A stretch of 64,000 nt of DNA, taken from positions 84,077-148,076 of the forward strand of contig NZ_VKAB01000031.1 of assembly GCF_009769385.1 (NCBI RefSeq), written 5' to 3'. The notes beneath the pieces are model-generated. The model was not told the DNA's origin, ran no database searches, and saw only the letters and a program-made list of their open reading frames with translations. Position numbers and translations under genes: made by a program. Origin of the DNA: Saccharothrix deserti. Lineage in GTDB: Bacteria; Actinomycetota; Actinomycetes; Mycobacteriales; Pseudonocardiaceae. Of the stretch, positions 34,587-42,564 are shown piece by piece (the stretch's first letter is position 1; each line of letters starts with the position of its first letter).

Positions 34587-35405
34587 TCAGAAACGGAGGT
34601 TCACCAAGTACTCGTAGCCGATCCGGGCCGTTGCGAGAGCGTCACGCGGCTGGTCGTTCTCCACGATGTACTCGGCCACGTTCGTCGCCCCGAAGATCCG
34701 CGCGAAATCGATCGTCCCCGTACCCAGATCGGCGAACGACCCGTCGGCCGCACGGTCCTTCACGTGGAACTGCCGAACACGCGGGAAGTGGGCGCGGTAC
34801 ACCTCCACCGGATCCGCGCCACCCGTCACGGCCCAGTACAGATCCACTTCCAGGTGCACATTGCGCCGCGTCGTCCCCGCCGTGATCACGTCGAACGGCC
34901 GCACGCCCTCCACTAGCGCGAATTCGTGCGCGTGGTTGTGGTAGCCGAGGTTCAACCCCGCACGGCGCAGCTTGTCGCCCGCCGCCTCCAGTCGCGTCGT
35001 GAACGCCTGCCACTCGGCCAACGTCCCGTAGTTCACCCACGGCACCACCACGTACTTGTGGCCGAGTGTGTGCGCGTCCGCGATCACGCGGTCGAGATCA
35101 CCGTCGATGCCGACGTGGCTGGACGTCGCCCGCAGCCCGCAGCGCCGCAGCACGGCGGCGAACTCGGCGGCACTGCGACCGTACGTGCCGGCCAGCTCGA
35201 CCTTGCGGTAACCGATGTCGGCCAACGCCGACAGCACGGGCTCCGGGTCGTCGCCCATGATGCTCCGCAACGTGTACAGCTGGATGCTGATCGACTCCTT
35301 CGGCACCCGACGGCACAGGTGGCCGGAAGCCGACGCGGTGGCGGGTAGGGCGACTGCCGCGCCGGCGGCGACGGCGGTGCTCAGGAACGTGCGGCGGGAC
35401 GGCAT
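34587..35405 (-). CDS. Tat-exported sugar-phosphate isomerase/epimerase-like protein
   Basis: 272 residues from the ATG at 35405. Twin-arginine signal (SRRTFLS, then a hydrophobic stretch ending ATASA). The mature part is a xylose-isomerase-like TIM barrel: SIQLYTLRS, LNLGYHNHAHEF, VHLEVDLYW and FHVKDRA supply the usual His/Glu/Asp metal ligands. Folded-state export suggests a metal cofactor loaded in the cytoplasm. Divergent from a kinase-fold gene. Confidence 0.87.
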   Translation of the reverse strand: MPSRRTFLSTAVAAGAAVALPATASASGHLCRRVPKESISIQLYTLRSIMGDDPEPVLSALADIGYRKVELAGTYGRSAAEFAAVLRRCGLRATSSHVGIDGDLDRVIADAHTLGHKYVVVPWVNYGTLAEWQAFTTRLEAAGDKLRRAGLNLGYHNHAHEFALVEGVRPFDVITAGTTRRNVHLEVDLYWAVTGGADPVEVYRAHFPRVRQFHVKDRAADGSFADLGTGTIDFARIFGATNVAEYIVENDQPRDALATARIGYEYLVNLRF

Positions 35406-35573
35406 GGCGGCTCCTCGATCATCGGGACATGTCCTTGCGGGGAGAGCGGAAGGGGCACAGTTCTCCGATCCGGACGTTGCGAGACCACACGCCGCGGACG
35501 GCGGCGTGCTGTGGTCCAGCTCACAGGCTGGAGCGCGAGCGCAATTCTGTTCAGAGTCGACCGAAGTTGACAA

Positions 35574-35600
35574 GACTTTTGCTGGTTCTCGACAAAAGTC
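35574..35600. promoter_or_regulatory. AT-rich inverted repeat in divergent promoter
   Basis: gacttttg (35574-35581) / caaaagtc (35593-35600), perfect 8-bp arms with an 11-bp spacer, in the 278-bp region between the Tat-isomerase and kinase-fold genes. Confidence 0.4.
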
Positions 35601-35683
35601 ATGCACGAATGGCCGAAAATCGGGGTGGTTCCCGCTTCGGCATCACAGTCGTCGGGGGCTGATCGCCGGGTAGCGTCGGTGGC

Positions 35684-36685
35684 GTGGAATTCGAGGCGCG
35701 GGTCGCCGGGTACGGCGAGGTGTCGGCCGAGCTGGCGTCGCTGGACGGCCGGCGCCTGCGGCGGCTGCTCGACGCGGCCCCGGTCGTGCACTCCGGGATC
35801 GGTGGAACGGCGGTGCGGTTGGAGATCGCCGGACGACCGGTGTTCGCCAAGCGCGTGCCGTTGACGGCGATCGAACGGCGTCGCGAGGGGTCCACCGCGA
35901 ACATGTTCGCGCTGCCCGCGCACTACCAGTTCGGCGTCGGCTCGGCCGGGTTCGGGGTGTGGCGCGAGCTGGCCGCGCACCTCGCCACGACGGGGTGGGT
36001 GCTCAGCCGGCGGCACGAGGGCTTCCCGCTGCTGTACCACTGGCGGGTGGTGGACGGGGCGTCGTCGGTGCCGGTCGACCGGGCGGAGATCGCGTCGTCG
36101 GTCGAGTTCTGGCACGGGTCGGTCGCGGTGCGGCGGCGGTTGGAGGCGTTGGCCGAGGCGTCGGCGGCGGTGGTGTTGTTCTGCGAGCACTTCCCCGGCA
36201 CGGTGCGGCAGTGGGTGACGGGACGGGAGGTCGCGGACGCCTGGGACGTGATGGCGACCTACGCCGACAGCGCGGAGTTCCTGCGGGACAACGGGTGGGC
36301 GCACTTCGACGGGCACTTCGGCAACGTCCTCACCGACGGGCGGCGGCTCTACTGCACGGATTTCGGGCTCGCCACGTCGTCCGCGTTCGAGTTGTCCGCC
36401 GAGGAGGCCGAATTCCTGGCGCTGACGGCGGGTCACGACGAGAGTTACGCGGTCACCAGGGTGGTGAACTGGTTGGCCGGCGCGGCGGTCGGGATGAAGG
36501 AACACCTCGCGCTGGCGGAGGTCCTGCGCCGGGGCGGAACGGGCGGGTTGCCCGCTGCGGCAAGCGCTTTCCTCTGGCGGCACGCGCCGATCGCGACGGT
36601 GGTCAACGAGTTCTACGCCCGCTTGCACACCGAGAGCCGCACCGCGCCCTATCCCGCCGAACGGTTGCGTGCCGCGGTCGCGTAG
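35684..36685 (+). CDS. Kinase-fold phosphotransferase
   Basis: 333 residues. Protein-kinase-like fold with an ATP-binding Lys56 in VFAKRVP, catalytic loop HFDGHFGN (His207, Asp209, Asn214) and metal-binding DFG at 226-228. The absence of a Gly-rich loop and of an APE motif points to an aminoglycoside/choline-kinase-type enzyme or an atypical protein kinase rather than a Hanks kinase. Substrate unknown. Confidence 0.72.
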   Translation: MEFEARVAGYGEVSAELASLDGRRLRRLLDAAPVVHSGIGGTAVRLEIAGRPVFAKRVPLTAIERRREGSTANMFALPAHYQFGVGSAGFGVWRELAAHLATTGWVLSRRHEGFPLLYHWRVVDGASSVPVDRAEIASSVEFWHGSVAVRRRLEALAEASAAVVLFCEHFPGTVRQWVTGREVADAWDVMATYADSAEFLRDNGWAHFDGHFGNVLTDGRRLYCTDFGLATSSAFELSAEEAEFLALTAGHDESYAVTRVVNWLAGAAVGMKEHLALAEVLRRGGTGGLPAAASAFLWRHAPIATVVNEFYARLHTESRTAPYPAERLRAAVA

Positions 36686-36752
36686 TCCGGTAGCGGCGGG
36701 GTGTGAACGGCGTGGTGCGGCATGATGTCCGCGTGCGCGATACGGCAGGCCC

Positions 36753-37343
36753 GTGACGGGCGGTTACCTGAAAGGCCGGATCCGCCGCGAGGACATCATC
36801 ACGGCGGCGGTCGCGGTCTACGGCGAGGCCGGGTACCACGGCTCTTCGCTGCGCGAGATCGCCAAGCGCGCCGGGATCACGCACGCCGGCCTGCTGTACT
36901 ACTTCCCGACCAAGGAAGCGCTGCTCGCCGCCGTGCTGGAACGCCGTGACGCGGAGGACGCCGAGCGCGAGCAGCTGGAAGCCCCGCCCGGTCTCGACGT
37001 CCTGCGCCACTTCCTCGCCCTGGCCGAGCACAACGTCCGCCACCCCGGCATCGTCGACCTCTACTCGCGCCTGGCCGCCGAGGCCGTCGCCGCCGACCAC
37101 CCGGCGCACGACTACTTCGTCCGCCACTACCGCGGAGCGCGGGCGGGCGTGGTGGACTCGTTCCGCGCCCTCGCGGACAGCGGCGAGTTGCGCCCGGACG
37201 TCGACCCGGCGGCGGCGGCGCTGACGTTCATCGCGCTGATGGACGGCTTGCAGGTGCAGTGGTTGACCACGCCGGACGAGGTGGACCTCGTCGGCTCGCT
37301 GCGGTTCTACCTGCGGAGCCTGCTCACCGTCCCGCTCGACTAG
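36753..37343 (+). CDS. TetR-family transcriptional regulator
   Basis: 196 residues. HTH about 15-60 (IITAAVAVYGEAGYHGSSLREIAKRAGITHAGLLYYF), then a BetI/TetR_C_6-like ligand domain. GTG start. Convergent with the dehydrogenase/isomerase operon and a plausible regulator of it, though there is no adjacent shared promoter. Stop lies in a 14-bp tandem repeat. Confidence 0.87.
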   Translation: MTGGYLKGRIRREDIITAAVAVYGEAGYHGSSLREIAKRAGITHAGLLYYFPTKEALLAAVLERRDAEDAEREQLEAPPGLDVLRHFLALAEHNVRHPGIVDLYSRLAAEAVAADHPAHDYFVRHYRGARAGVVDSFRALADSGELRPDVDPAAAALTFIALMDGLQVQWLTTPDEVDLVGSLRFYLRSLLTVPLD

Positions 37344-37370
37344 TCCCGGTCGCCTGGTCCCGCTCGACTA
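37329..37370. repeat. 14-bp tandem repeat, 3 copies, across convergent stops
   Basis: gtcccgctcgacta at 37329 and 37357, with a diverged copy (gtcccggtcgcctg) at 37343. The outer copies run into ctag, which supplies a TAG stop on both strands: TetR on plus (37341-37343) and the oxidoreductase on minus (37368-37370). Confidence 0.9.
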
Positions 37371-38459
37371 GGCGGCCACGTGCGGGTTCCAGTCGACCGG
37401 TAACGCGGGCGGCGGCTCGACCGTGCTGGCGACGTCCACCGAACGCCCGAGCGTGATGGACTCCTCGATGGCCACCATCGCGTCGAGCACGTGGTAGGCG
37501 AGCGCACCGGACGCCCGTTCCGGCTCACCGGCCCGGATCGACCGCGCCAACTCCAGCACACCGGTGCCGCGTGACGCCGAATGTCCTTCCGCCGCAACCG
37601 TTTCCACACCGTCGAACAGGTGCAGCGTGGTCGCGCCGTCGAACCCGTTCGGGTCGGGCAGCACGGCGGTGCCGAGCGTGCCGGCCACCTCCACGAAGCC
37701 TATGCGCGGCAACGCCGAGTCGAAGCTCAGCACCACCTGCGCCGACCCGCCACGGGTGAACTCGACCAGCGCCGTCACCGTGGTCGGCACGGTCACCGCG
37801 AACTCGACGCCCGCACGCGGCCCGGCCCCGATCACCCGCGTGTCCCGCGCCCGGCCGCCGGTGGCGGTGACCCGGCGGATCGGGCCGAACAGGTGCACCA
37901 GCCCGGTCAGGTAGTACGGCCCCATGTCGAGCAGCGGCCCGCCACCCGCCTGGAACAGGAACTCCGGCGCGGGGTGCCAGCTCTCCGGCCCCGGCGTCTG
38001 GAACAGGGCGAGCGCGGTGCGCGGCTCCCCGATCCGACCGGCGTCGACGGCGCGCCGCGCGGTCTGCCACCCGGCGCCCAGCACGGTGTCCGGCGCGCAC
38101 GCGACCCGCAGTCCCCGTTCGGCGGCGCGGTCGAGCAGCTTGCGGGCGGACTGCCGGTCCAGCCCGAGCGGTTTCTCCACCCACACGTGCTTGCCCGCGT
38201 CGAGCGCGGCCAGGCCGACGTCGACGTGCGCGGCCGGGATGGTCAGGTTGACCACCAGCTCGATGTCCGGGTCGGCTAACAGCTCGGCGACCCCGCACGA
38301 TCGCGGCACGCCGTGCCGGGTGGCCTGCGCCGCCGCCCGCGCCGGGTCGAGGTCCGCGACGGCGAGCACCCGCACGTCCGGGAAACCGGTGAGGTTGCTC
38401 AGGTACGTGTCGCTGATGACGCCCGCGCCGATGACGCCGACGCCGACCGGGGCGCTCAT
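37368..38459 (-). CDS. Gfo/Idh/MocA-family oxidoreductase
   Basis: 363 residues. N-terminal Rossmann domain (GVGVIGAGVISDTYLSNL), the EKPLGLD motif of the family, and a C-terminal beta-sheet domain with PLLDMGPYYL. NAD(P)-dependent oxidation or reduction of a sugar or cyclitol. Its ATG overlaps the stop of the isomerase gene (ATGA), so the two act in one pathway of sugar or inositol-like catabolism. Confidence 0.9.
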   Translation of the reverse strand: MSAPVGVGVIGAGVISDTYLSNLTGFPDVRVLAVADLDPARAAAQATRHGVPRSCGVAELLADPDIELVVNLTIPAAHVDVGLAALDAGKHVWVEKPLGLDRQSARKLLDRAAERGLRVACAPDTVLGAGWQTARRAVDAGRIGEPRTALALFQTPGPESWHPAPEFLFQAGGGPLLDMGPYYLTGLVHLFGPIRRVTATGGRARDTRVIGAGPRAGVEFAVTVPTTVTALVEFTRGGSAQVVLSFDSALPRIGFVEVAGTLGTAVLPDPNGFDGATTLHLFDGVETVAAEGHSASRGTGVLELARSIRAGEPERASGALAYHVLDAMVAIEESITLGRSVDVASTVEPPPALPVDWNPHVAA

Positions 38460-39190
38460 GCGCCGACCCCGGCCAGGAACGCGTGGCTGGCCGCGATGCC
38501 GTCGAACACGTCACCGTCGTAGGCGTCGAACTCGACCACGTGCAACGCGTCCGGCGCGGCGGCCAGCACCTCGGCCACCGGCACCCGCCCCTGCCCGGCC
38601 GGCACCTGACCCGAACCGTCCTGCGCGAGCCCGCCGTCCTTGACGTGGATCGCGTGCACCCGGTCGCCGAGGCGGCGCAGCAGCGCGGGCGCGTCCTCGC
38701 CGCCGACCGTCGCCCAGTAGGTGTCGACCTCCAGCACGACCCGGGGATCGAGTCGGTCGGCCAGCACCTCGAACGCGCTGCGGCCGTCGATCCGGGACGC
38801 CAACTCCCACCAGTGGTTGTGGTAGCCGACGCGGACACCGTGCTCGGCGGCGACCTCGGCGGCGGCGTTCAGGGCGGACGCGGTGGCCGCGATGTCCGCC
38901 GGATCATTCCACTTCTCGGGCCCCACGAACGGATCGATGACGACTTCGATGCCGCAGTCGGCCGCGACGGCGAACACGGCGTGCTGGTCGGCCCCGATGA
39001 GCTGCGCGTGCGCGGTCGGCGCGGTGAGGCCGTGTTCGGGGAGCACGGTGCGCAGGACGTCCGCGTTCTCGACGACCCCGTAGGGCTCGACGCGGGTGAA
39101 GCCGATCGCGGCGAGCCGCCGCAGGGTGTCGTCGGGATCGGCCGCGAACGCGTCGCGGACCGAGTACAGCTGCACGGAGGTTCTGCTCAT
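38456..39190 (-). CDS. Sugar-phosphate isomerase/epimerase (TIM barrel)
   Basis: 244 residues, cytoplasmic (no signal peptide, unlike the related Tat protein at 34.6 kb). SVQLYSVRDAF, VRVGYHNHWWEL, VVLEVDTYWA and HAIHVKDG carry the metal ligands. First gene of a two-gene operon with the Gfo/Idh oxidoreductase. Two strong operators lie 73-113 bp upstream of its ATG. Confidence 0.88.
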   Translation of the reverse strand: MSRTSVQLYSVRDAFAADPDDTLRRLAAIGFTRVEPYGVVENADVLRTVLPEHGLTAPTAHAQLIGADQHAVFAVAADCGIEVVIDPFVGPEKWNDPADIAATASALNAAAEVAAEHGVRVGYHNHWWELASRIDGRSAFEVLADRLDPRVVLEVDTYWATVGGEDAPALLRRLGDRVHAIHVKDGGLAQDGSGQVPAGQGRVPVAEVLAAAPDALHVVEFDAYDGDVFDGIAASHAFLAGVGA

Positions 39191-39262
39191 CCCAGCTCCT
39201 GACGTCGACGTCGGCGGCAGTGCGTGCGGTGCTGCGGTGCGCGATGCCCTGCGGGCACCGGG

Positions 39263-39276
39263 TGGAAGCGCTCCCA
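39263..39276. promoter_or_regulatory. LacI/CebR-type operator, one mismatch
   Basis: tggaagcgctccca matches the CebR-type consensus tgggagcgctccca at 13 of 14 positions, 73 bp before the isomerase start. The same site in perfect form precedes the GH9 cellulase gene. Confidence 0.6.
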
Positions 39277-39303
39277 AGATTTCTACCACTTGGTAGAAAT
39301 CTT
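39276..39303. promoter_or_regulatory. Perfect 28-bp palindrome (13-bp arms, 2-bp centre)
   Basis: Left arm aagatttctacca, centre ct, right arm its exact complement. It abuts the LacI-type box and sits 86 bp upstream of the isomerase. The AT-rich symmetric sequence suits a dimeric regulator, though it could also end the ABC-permease transcript from the other side. Confidence 0.65.
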
Positions 39304-39341
39304 CACCAGAGTCCAGCCCGCCGCGAATCGGCGCGGAGCTG

Positions 39342-40358
39342 TCACGAGGTCGCGGTCTTGCGGGTGCGGCGCGCCCGCGCCGGTGGCGGCACCACCGGCG
39401 CCTCGCACCCCGAAGGGCACTGCGCCAACTGCGTGCACACCACGACCGGCCCGACCATCGACGTCACGACCAGCGAACCGTCCGCCCTGGTGGTGAGCGT
39501 GACCGTGGCGGACGGCTCGGCCGACGGCGCGTGCCGCGCGTGGTCCCTGGTGCGCCGGTTGAACGCGGCCAACCCGATCAACCCGAACGCGGTCAACCAC
39601 ACCAACCCGAGCGACGCGTAACCCAACGCACCGCGCGACGTGAACCCCGCCGCCGCACCCGCCTGCATCGACCCGTACGTCGGCAGGAACCGCACCACGG
39701 CCTGCGTGTCGGCCGGGTTGATGATGGGGTTCTGCACCATCACGTCCACCAGCGACACCATGATGATCACGAACATGCCCGCCAGCTCGGTGGACAGCGC
39801 CAGGCCGAGCACGATCCCCAGCCCGCCGTAGGTGAGGCCGCTGGTGAACAGGCTCAGCGTCATCAGGCCCGGTTGCAGCGGGTCCCAGTACAGCGTCATG
39901 ACGAACCCGGCGTAGCCCGCGACGACCGCCGCCACCAGCACCAGACCGGCGAGCTTCGCCACCAGCAGGCACGCCCGGGAGTGGCCCGCCAGCACCAGCC
40001 GCTGGTCGAACGCGCTCGACCGGCGCACCGCGGCGAACATCATGAACCCGATGATCAACGTGACCGCGTTGATCGCGCCGGACACCATGGCCAACTCGTT
40101 GGCGTTCACCGGCAACGGCCCGCGCACCACCCGGGAGTGGTACTCCACCGTGTCCGACGGGATGATCGCGCGCACGATCCCCAGCCAGACCGGGATGAAG
40201 AACACCACCAGCGCCAACGCCAACCGGTTGCGCGCGTGCTGGGCGACCTCGAACCCGATCGCCTTCACCAGCGACGCCTGCCACGTCGTCTGGTCGTCCA
40301 GGGAAGCCTTGTACGACTTGATGTCCGCCACGACCGCGGCCAACGGACTCACGCGCAC
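39342..40358 (-). CDS. ABC-2-type transporter permease
   Basis: 338 residues. A cytoplasmic N-terminus, about six membrane helices (ALALVVFFIPVWLGIVRAII first), and a 70-residue soluble tail with a Cys pair (VCTQLAQCPSGC) and a basic end. Partner of the ATPase encoded 67 bp upstream. GTG start; a second GTG two codons on is possible. Last gene of the prenyl synthase-ABC unit. Confidence 0.78.
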   Translation of the reverse strand: MRVSPLAAVVADIKSYKASLDDQTTWQASLVKAIGFEVAQHARNRLALALVVFFIPVWLGIVRAIIPSDTVEYHSRVVRGPLPVNANELAMVSGAINAVTLIIGFMMFAAVRRSSAFDQRLVLAGHSRACLLVAKLAGLVLVAAVVAGYAGFVMTLYWDPLQPGLMTLSLFTSGLTYGGLGIVLGLALSTELAGMFVIIMVSLVDVMVQNPIINPADTQAVVRFLPTYGSMQAGAAAGFTSRGALGYASLGLVWLTAFGLIGLAAFNRRTRDHARHAPSAEPSATVTLTTRADGSLVVTSMVGPVVVCTQLAQCPSGCEAPVVPPPARARRTRKTATS

Positions 40359-40362
40359 ACCT

Positions 40363-40430
40363 CGCTAGCGCTCGGCGTGGCAAGAGCCCAGGACGCTGTG
40401 TTGAATGATTCGCTCGCAAGCTCGCTCACG
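40363..40430. repeat. Candidate dispersed intergenic element between ABC genes
   Basis: The ATPase-permease spacer is less GC-rich than its surroundings. It begins (minus strand) at the ATPase stop with gtgagcgagcttgcgagcga, continues atcattcaacacagc, and ends at a perfect cgctagcg palindrome (40363-40370). It resembles an element I recall near many actinobacterial gene ends and starts; copy number cannot be tested here. Confidence 0.4.
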
Positions 40431-41052
40431 TTGCCACCCCTGCCTCTTCCACGACCTGACCGCCGCGCAGCCGGTGCAGCCGGTCGAACCGTTCCACGTC
40501 GTGCGCGATGTGCGAGATGACGAGCACCGACTGGCCGCGGTCGCGCAACTCCTTGGTGATCGACCAGAACGCGAGGTAGTTGTCCCAGTCGAAACCCTGG
40601 TACGGCTCGTCCATCAGCACCACGCCCGGGTCGTGCATGAGCGCCAGCACCAGGTTCAGCTTCTGCCGGGTGCCGCCGCTGAGCACACCCGCCTTGGTGC
40701 GCCGGTAGCCCGCGAGGTCCAGCCGTTCCAGCAGCTCCTGCGCCCGATCGAGTGACGGGAGGCGGTAGGCGCACTGGAAGTAGCGGAGGTGCTGCTCCAC
40801 GGTCAGCTCGTCGTTGACCACGATCCGCTGCGGGCAGTAGCCGAGCCGGTCGCGGTGCACCACGGCGCCGCGATCGGGCTTCAGCTCACCGGAGAGCACC
40901 CGCAGCAGTGTCGTCTTGCCCGCGCCGTTCTCACCGATGATCCCCATGATCTCCCCGCGCCGCAGGGAGAAGTCGACGCCCCGCAGCACCTGGCGCGCGC
41001 CGAACGCCTTGTGCAGGTCGACCGCGCGCAGCGTGAAGTCCGGTGTGGACAT
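40426..41052 (-). CDS. ABC transporter ATP-binding protein
   Basis: 208 residues. Walker A GENGAGKTT near 41-49, signature LSGGTRQKL (the usual final Gln-region variant of ABC-2 ATPases), Walker B VVLMDEPYQGFD, switch His in ISHIAHD. Drives the neighbouring permease. Starts 5 bp after the polyprenyl synthase gene, hence tightly cotranscribed with it. The link suggests export of a prenyl-derived product. Confidence 0.9.
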   Translation of the reverse strand: MSTPDFTLRAVDLHKAFGARQVLRGVDFSLRRGEIMGIIGENGAGKTTLLRVLSGELKPDRGAVVHRDRLGYCPQRIVVNDELTVEQHLRYFQCAYRLPSLDRAQELLERLDLAGYRRTKAGVLSGGTRQKLNLVLALMHDPGVVLMDEPYQGFDWDNYLAFWSITKELRDRGQSVLVISHIAHDVERFDRLHRLRGGQVVEEAGVAT

Positions 41053-41057
41053 GCCGG

Positions 41058-42140
41058 TCACCTCGCGCGGCGGGTCGCGCAGGTGACCAGCTCCGCCAGC
41101 GGCGGCTTGGCGGCGGGGTCCATCGACGCCGACCGCAACGCGCTCAACGCCCGTTCGGCGCGGATGCCGATCAGCCGCTCCACCCGTTCCGCGGCGCCGG
41201 TCGCGAGCACCACGTCCCGCAGCAGCCCGGCCCGCTGCTCGTCCAGGTCCGGATCGCCGTGCAGGGCCGAGATCACCTCCCGCTGCTCGGGTGTGGCCTG
41301 CTGCCACGCCAACGCCATCAGCACGGTCGGCTTGCCGCCGCGCAGGTCGTCCACGTCGGGCTTGCCGGTCACCCCCGGGTCGCCGAACACGCCCAGCAGG
41401 TCGTCGCGGAGCTGGAACGCCTCGCCGACCGGTCTGCCGTAAGCGCTGCACGCCCGCATCAGCGTCGCGTCGCCGCCGGCCAGCGCGGCGCCGATGCGCA
41501 TCGGCAGCTCCACCGAGTACCGGGCGGTCTTGAGCCGGATCATCCGCCACGCCGCGCGCACCGGATCGACCTTGGACCGCGGCTTGCCGCCCAGGTCGAG
41601 GTACTGCCCGGCGATCAGCTCGGTGCGCATGGTGTGCAGCAGCGCGCGCACCTCGCGCCACCGCGCCTCGTCCACCTCCGCCCGGTCCAGCAGCTCGTCG
41701 GACCACGCGAAGCACAGGTCGCCCACCAGGATCGCGAGGTTCACGCCGAACCGCTCGGCCGCCCGCCCGTCGCCGGCGCCGTGACCGTCGAACCGTTCGG
41801 CGAGCACCCGGTGCACGGTCGGCCGGCCACGGCGCAGCACGGAGCCGTCCATGATGTCGTCGTGCACGAGCGCGAAGGTGTGGAACATCTCCAGCGCGGC
41901 GCCCGCCCACACCACCGCGCTGTTGTCGGGTGAGCCCCCCGCCGCGAGGTGACCGCAGTGGCAGAACTGCGGCCGCAACCGCTTGCCGCCGGCGACGAAC
42001 GCGCGCAGCACGTCCACCAGCGGCGGCAGGCACGGGTCCGGCGCGGTGCTCGCCTTCTCGGCCATGAAGCTGTCGAGCGTCTCGTCCACCTTCGCGCGGA
42101 CCTCGGCGAGATCGCCGCTCACGGCGTCGATGACAGTCAT
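41058..42140 (-). CDS. Polyprenyl (geranylgeranyl/farnesyl-type) diphosphate synthase
   Basis: 360 residues. First Asp-rich motif DDIMD at 94-98 preceded by LVH, and a second motif DDLLG at 246-250 within LRDDLLGVFGD. GGKRLRP near 52-58 binds isopentenyl diphosphate. Bulky Met/Phe residues just before the first motif set a short-chain product (C15-C20), but exact length cannot be called. ATG at 42140 with a GGAGG site. Divergent from dxs, so precursor supply and elongation are linked. Confidence 0.9.
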   Translation of the reverse strand: MTVIDAVSGDLAEVRAKVDETLDSFMAEKASTAPDPCLPPLVDVLRAFVAGGKRLRPQFCHCGHLAAGGSPDNSAVVWAGAALEMFHTFALVHDDIMDGSVLRRGRPTVHRVLAERFDGHGAGDGRAAERFGVNLAILVGDLCFAWSDELLDRAEVDEARWREVRALLHTMRTELIAGQYLDLGGKPRSKVDPVRAAWRMIRLKTARYSVELPMRIGAALAGGDATLMRACSAYGRPVGEAFQLRDDLLGVFGDPGVTGKPDVDDLRGGKPTVLMALAWQQATPEQREVISALHGDPDLDEQRAGLLRDVVLATGAAERVERLIGIRAERALSALRSASMDPAAKPPLAELVTCATRRAR

Positions 42141-42564
42141 GGTTCCTCCAGAGGCGCGAACAGGACCGGGTTCCGGCGAGGAAGACGTGGGGAGCGGGGT
42201 GCGGCGGTGGACACGGTCGCTTTCAGTGAGCGGACGCGGACGCGTTCCCGGCGATCCGAAGCTAACACCCGTGGGGAGCGACCGGCGGTCCACGACGTAC
42301 GCAGACCCCGTTCGGGGTCGACCCGGTGGGCCCCACCTGCGCTTCTCCCCCGGACAACCGCCCTTTGACGTGGGATGACGCGACCACGGCGACGCTGAGG
42401 TCGCCGGTTCCCCGATTTCCCGGGAACACACGCACACGTCCGTGTGGCAGCCGGCGTCTCGTTCGCGTGAAACGTGTCAAGCCCCTTGAACCGGCTCGGG
42501 CGGTGGGGCACGTTCGCCTCATCCCCGGTTGCCGCAAGGGCTTTCGAGCACCAGGAGTGGCCCG
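42141..42564. other. 424-bp divergent promoter region between prenyl synthase and dxs
   Basis: No convincing gene. It holds small hairpins at 42304-42319 (gacccc/ggggtc), 42325-42337 (ggtggg-c-cccacc) and 42433-42446 (cacacg-tc-cgtgtg). A shared regulator site for the terpenoid genes is plausible but no clear promoter stands out. Confidence 0.5.

Noticed and set aside
42141..42564. Hidden small gene or riboswitch between prenyl synthase and dxs
   Set aside because: No codon-biased frame and only short hairpins; the thiamine riboswitch motif was looked for and not seen.
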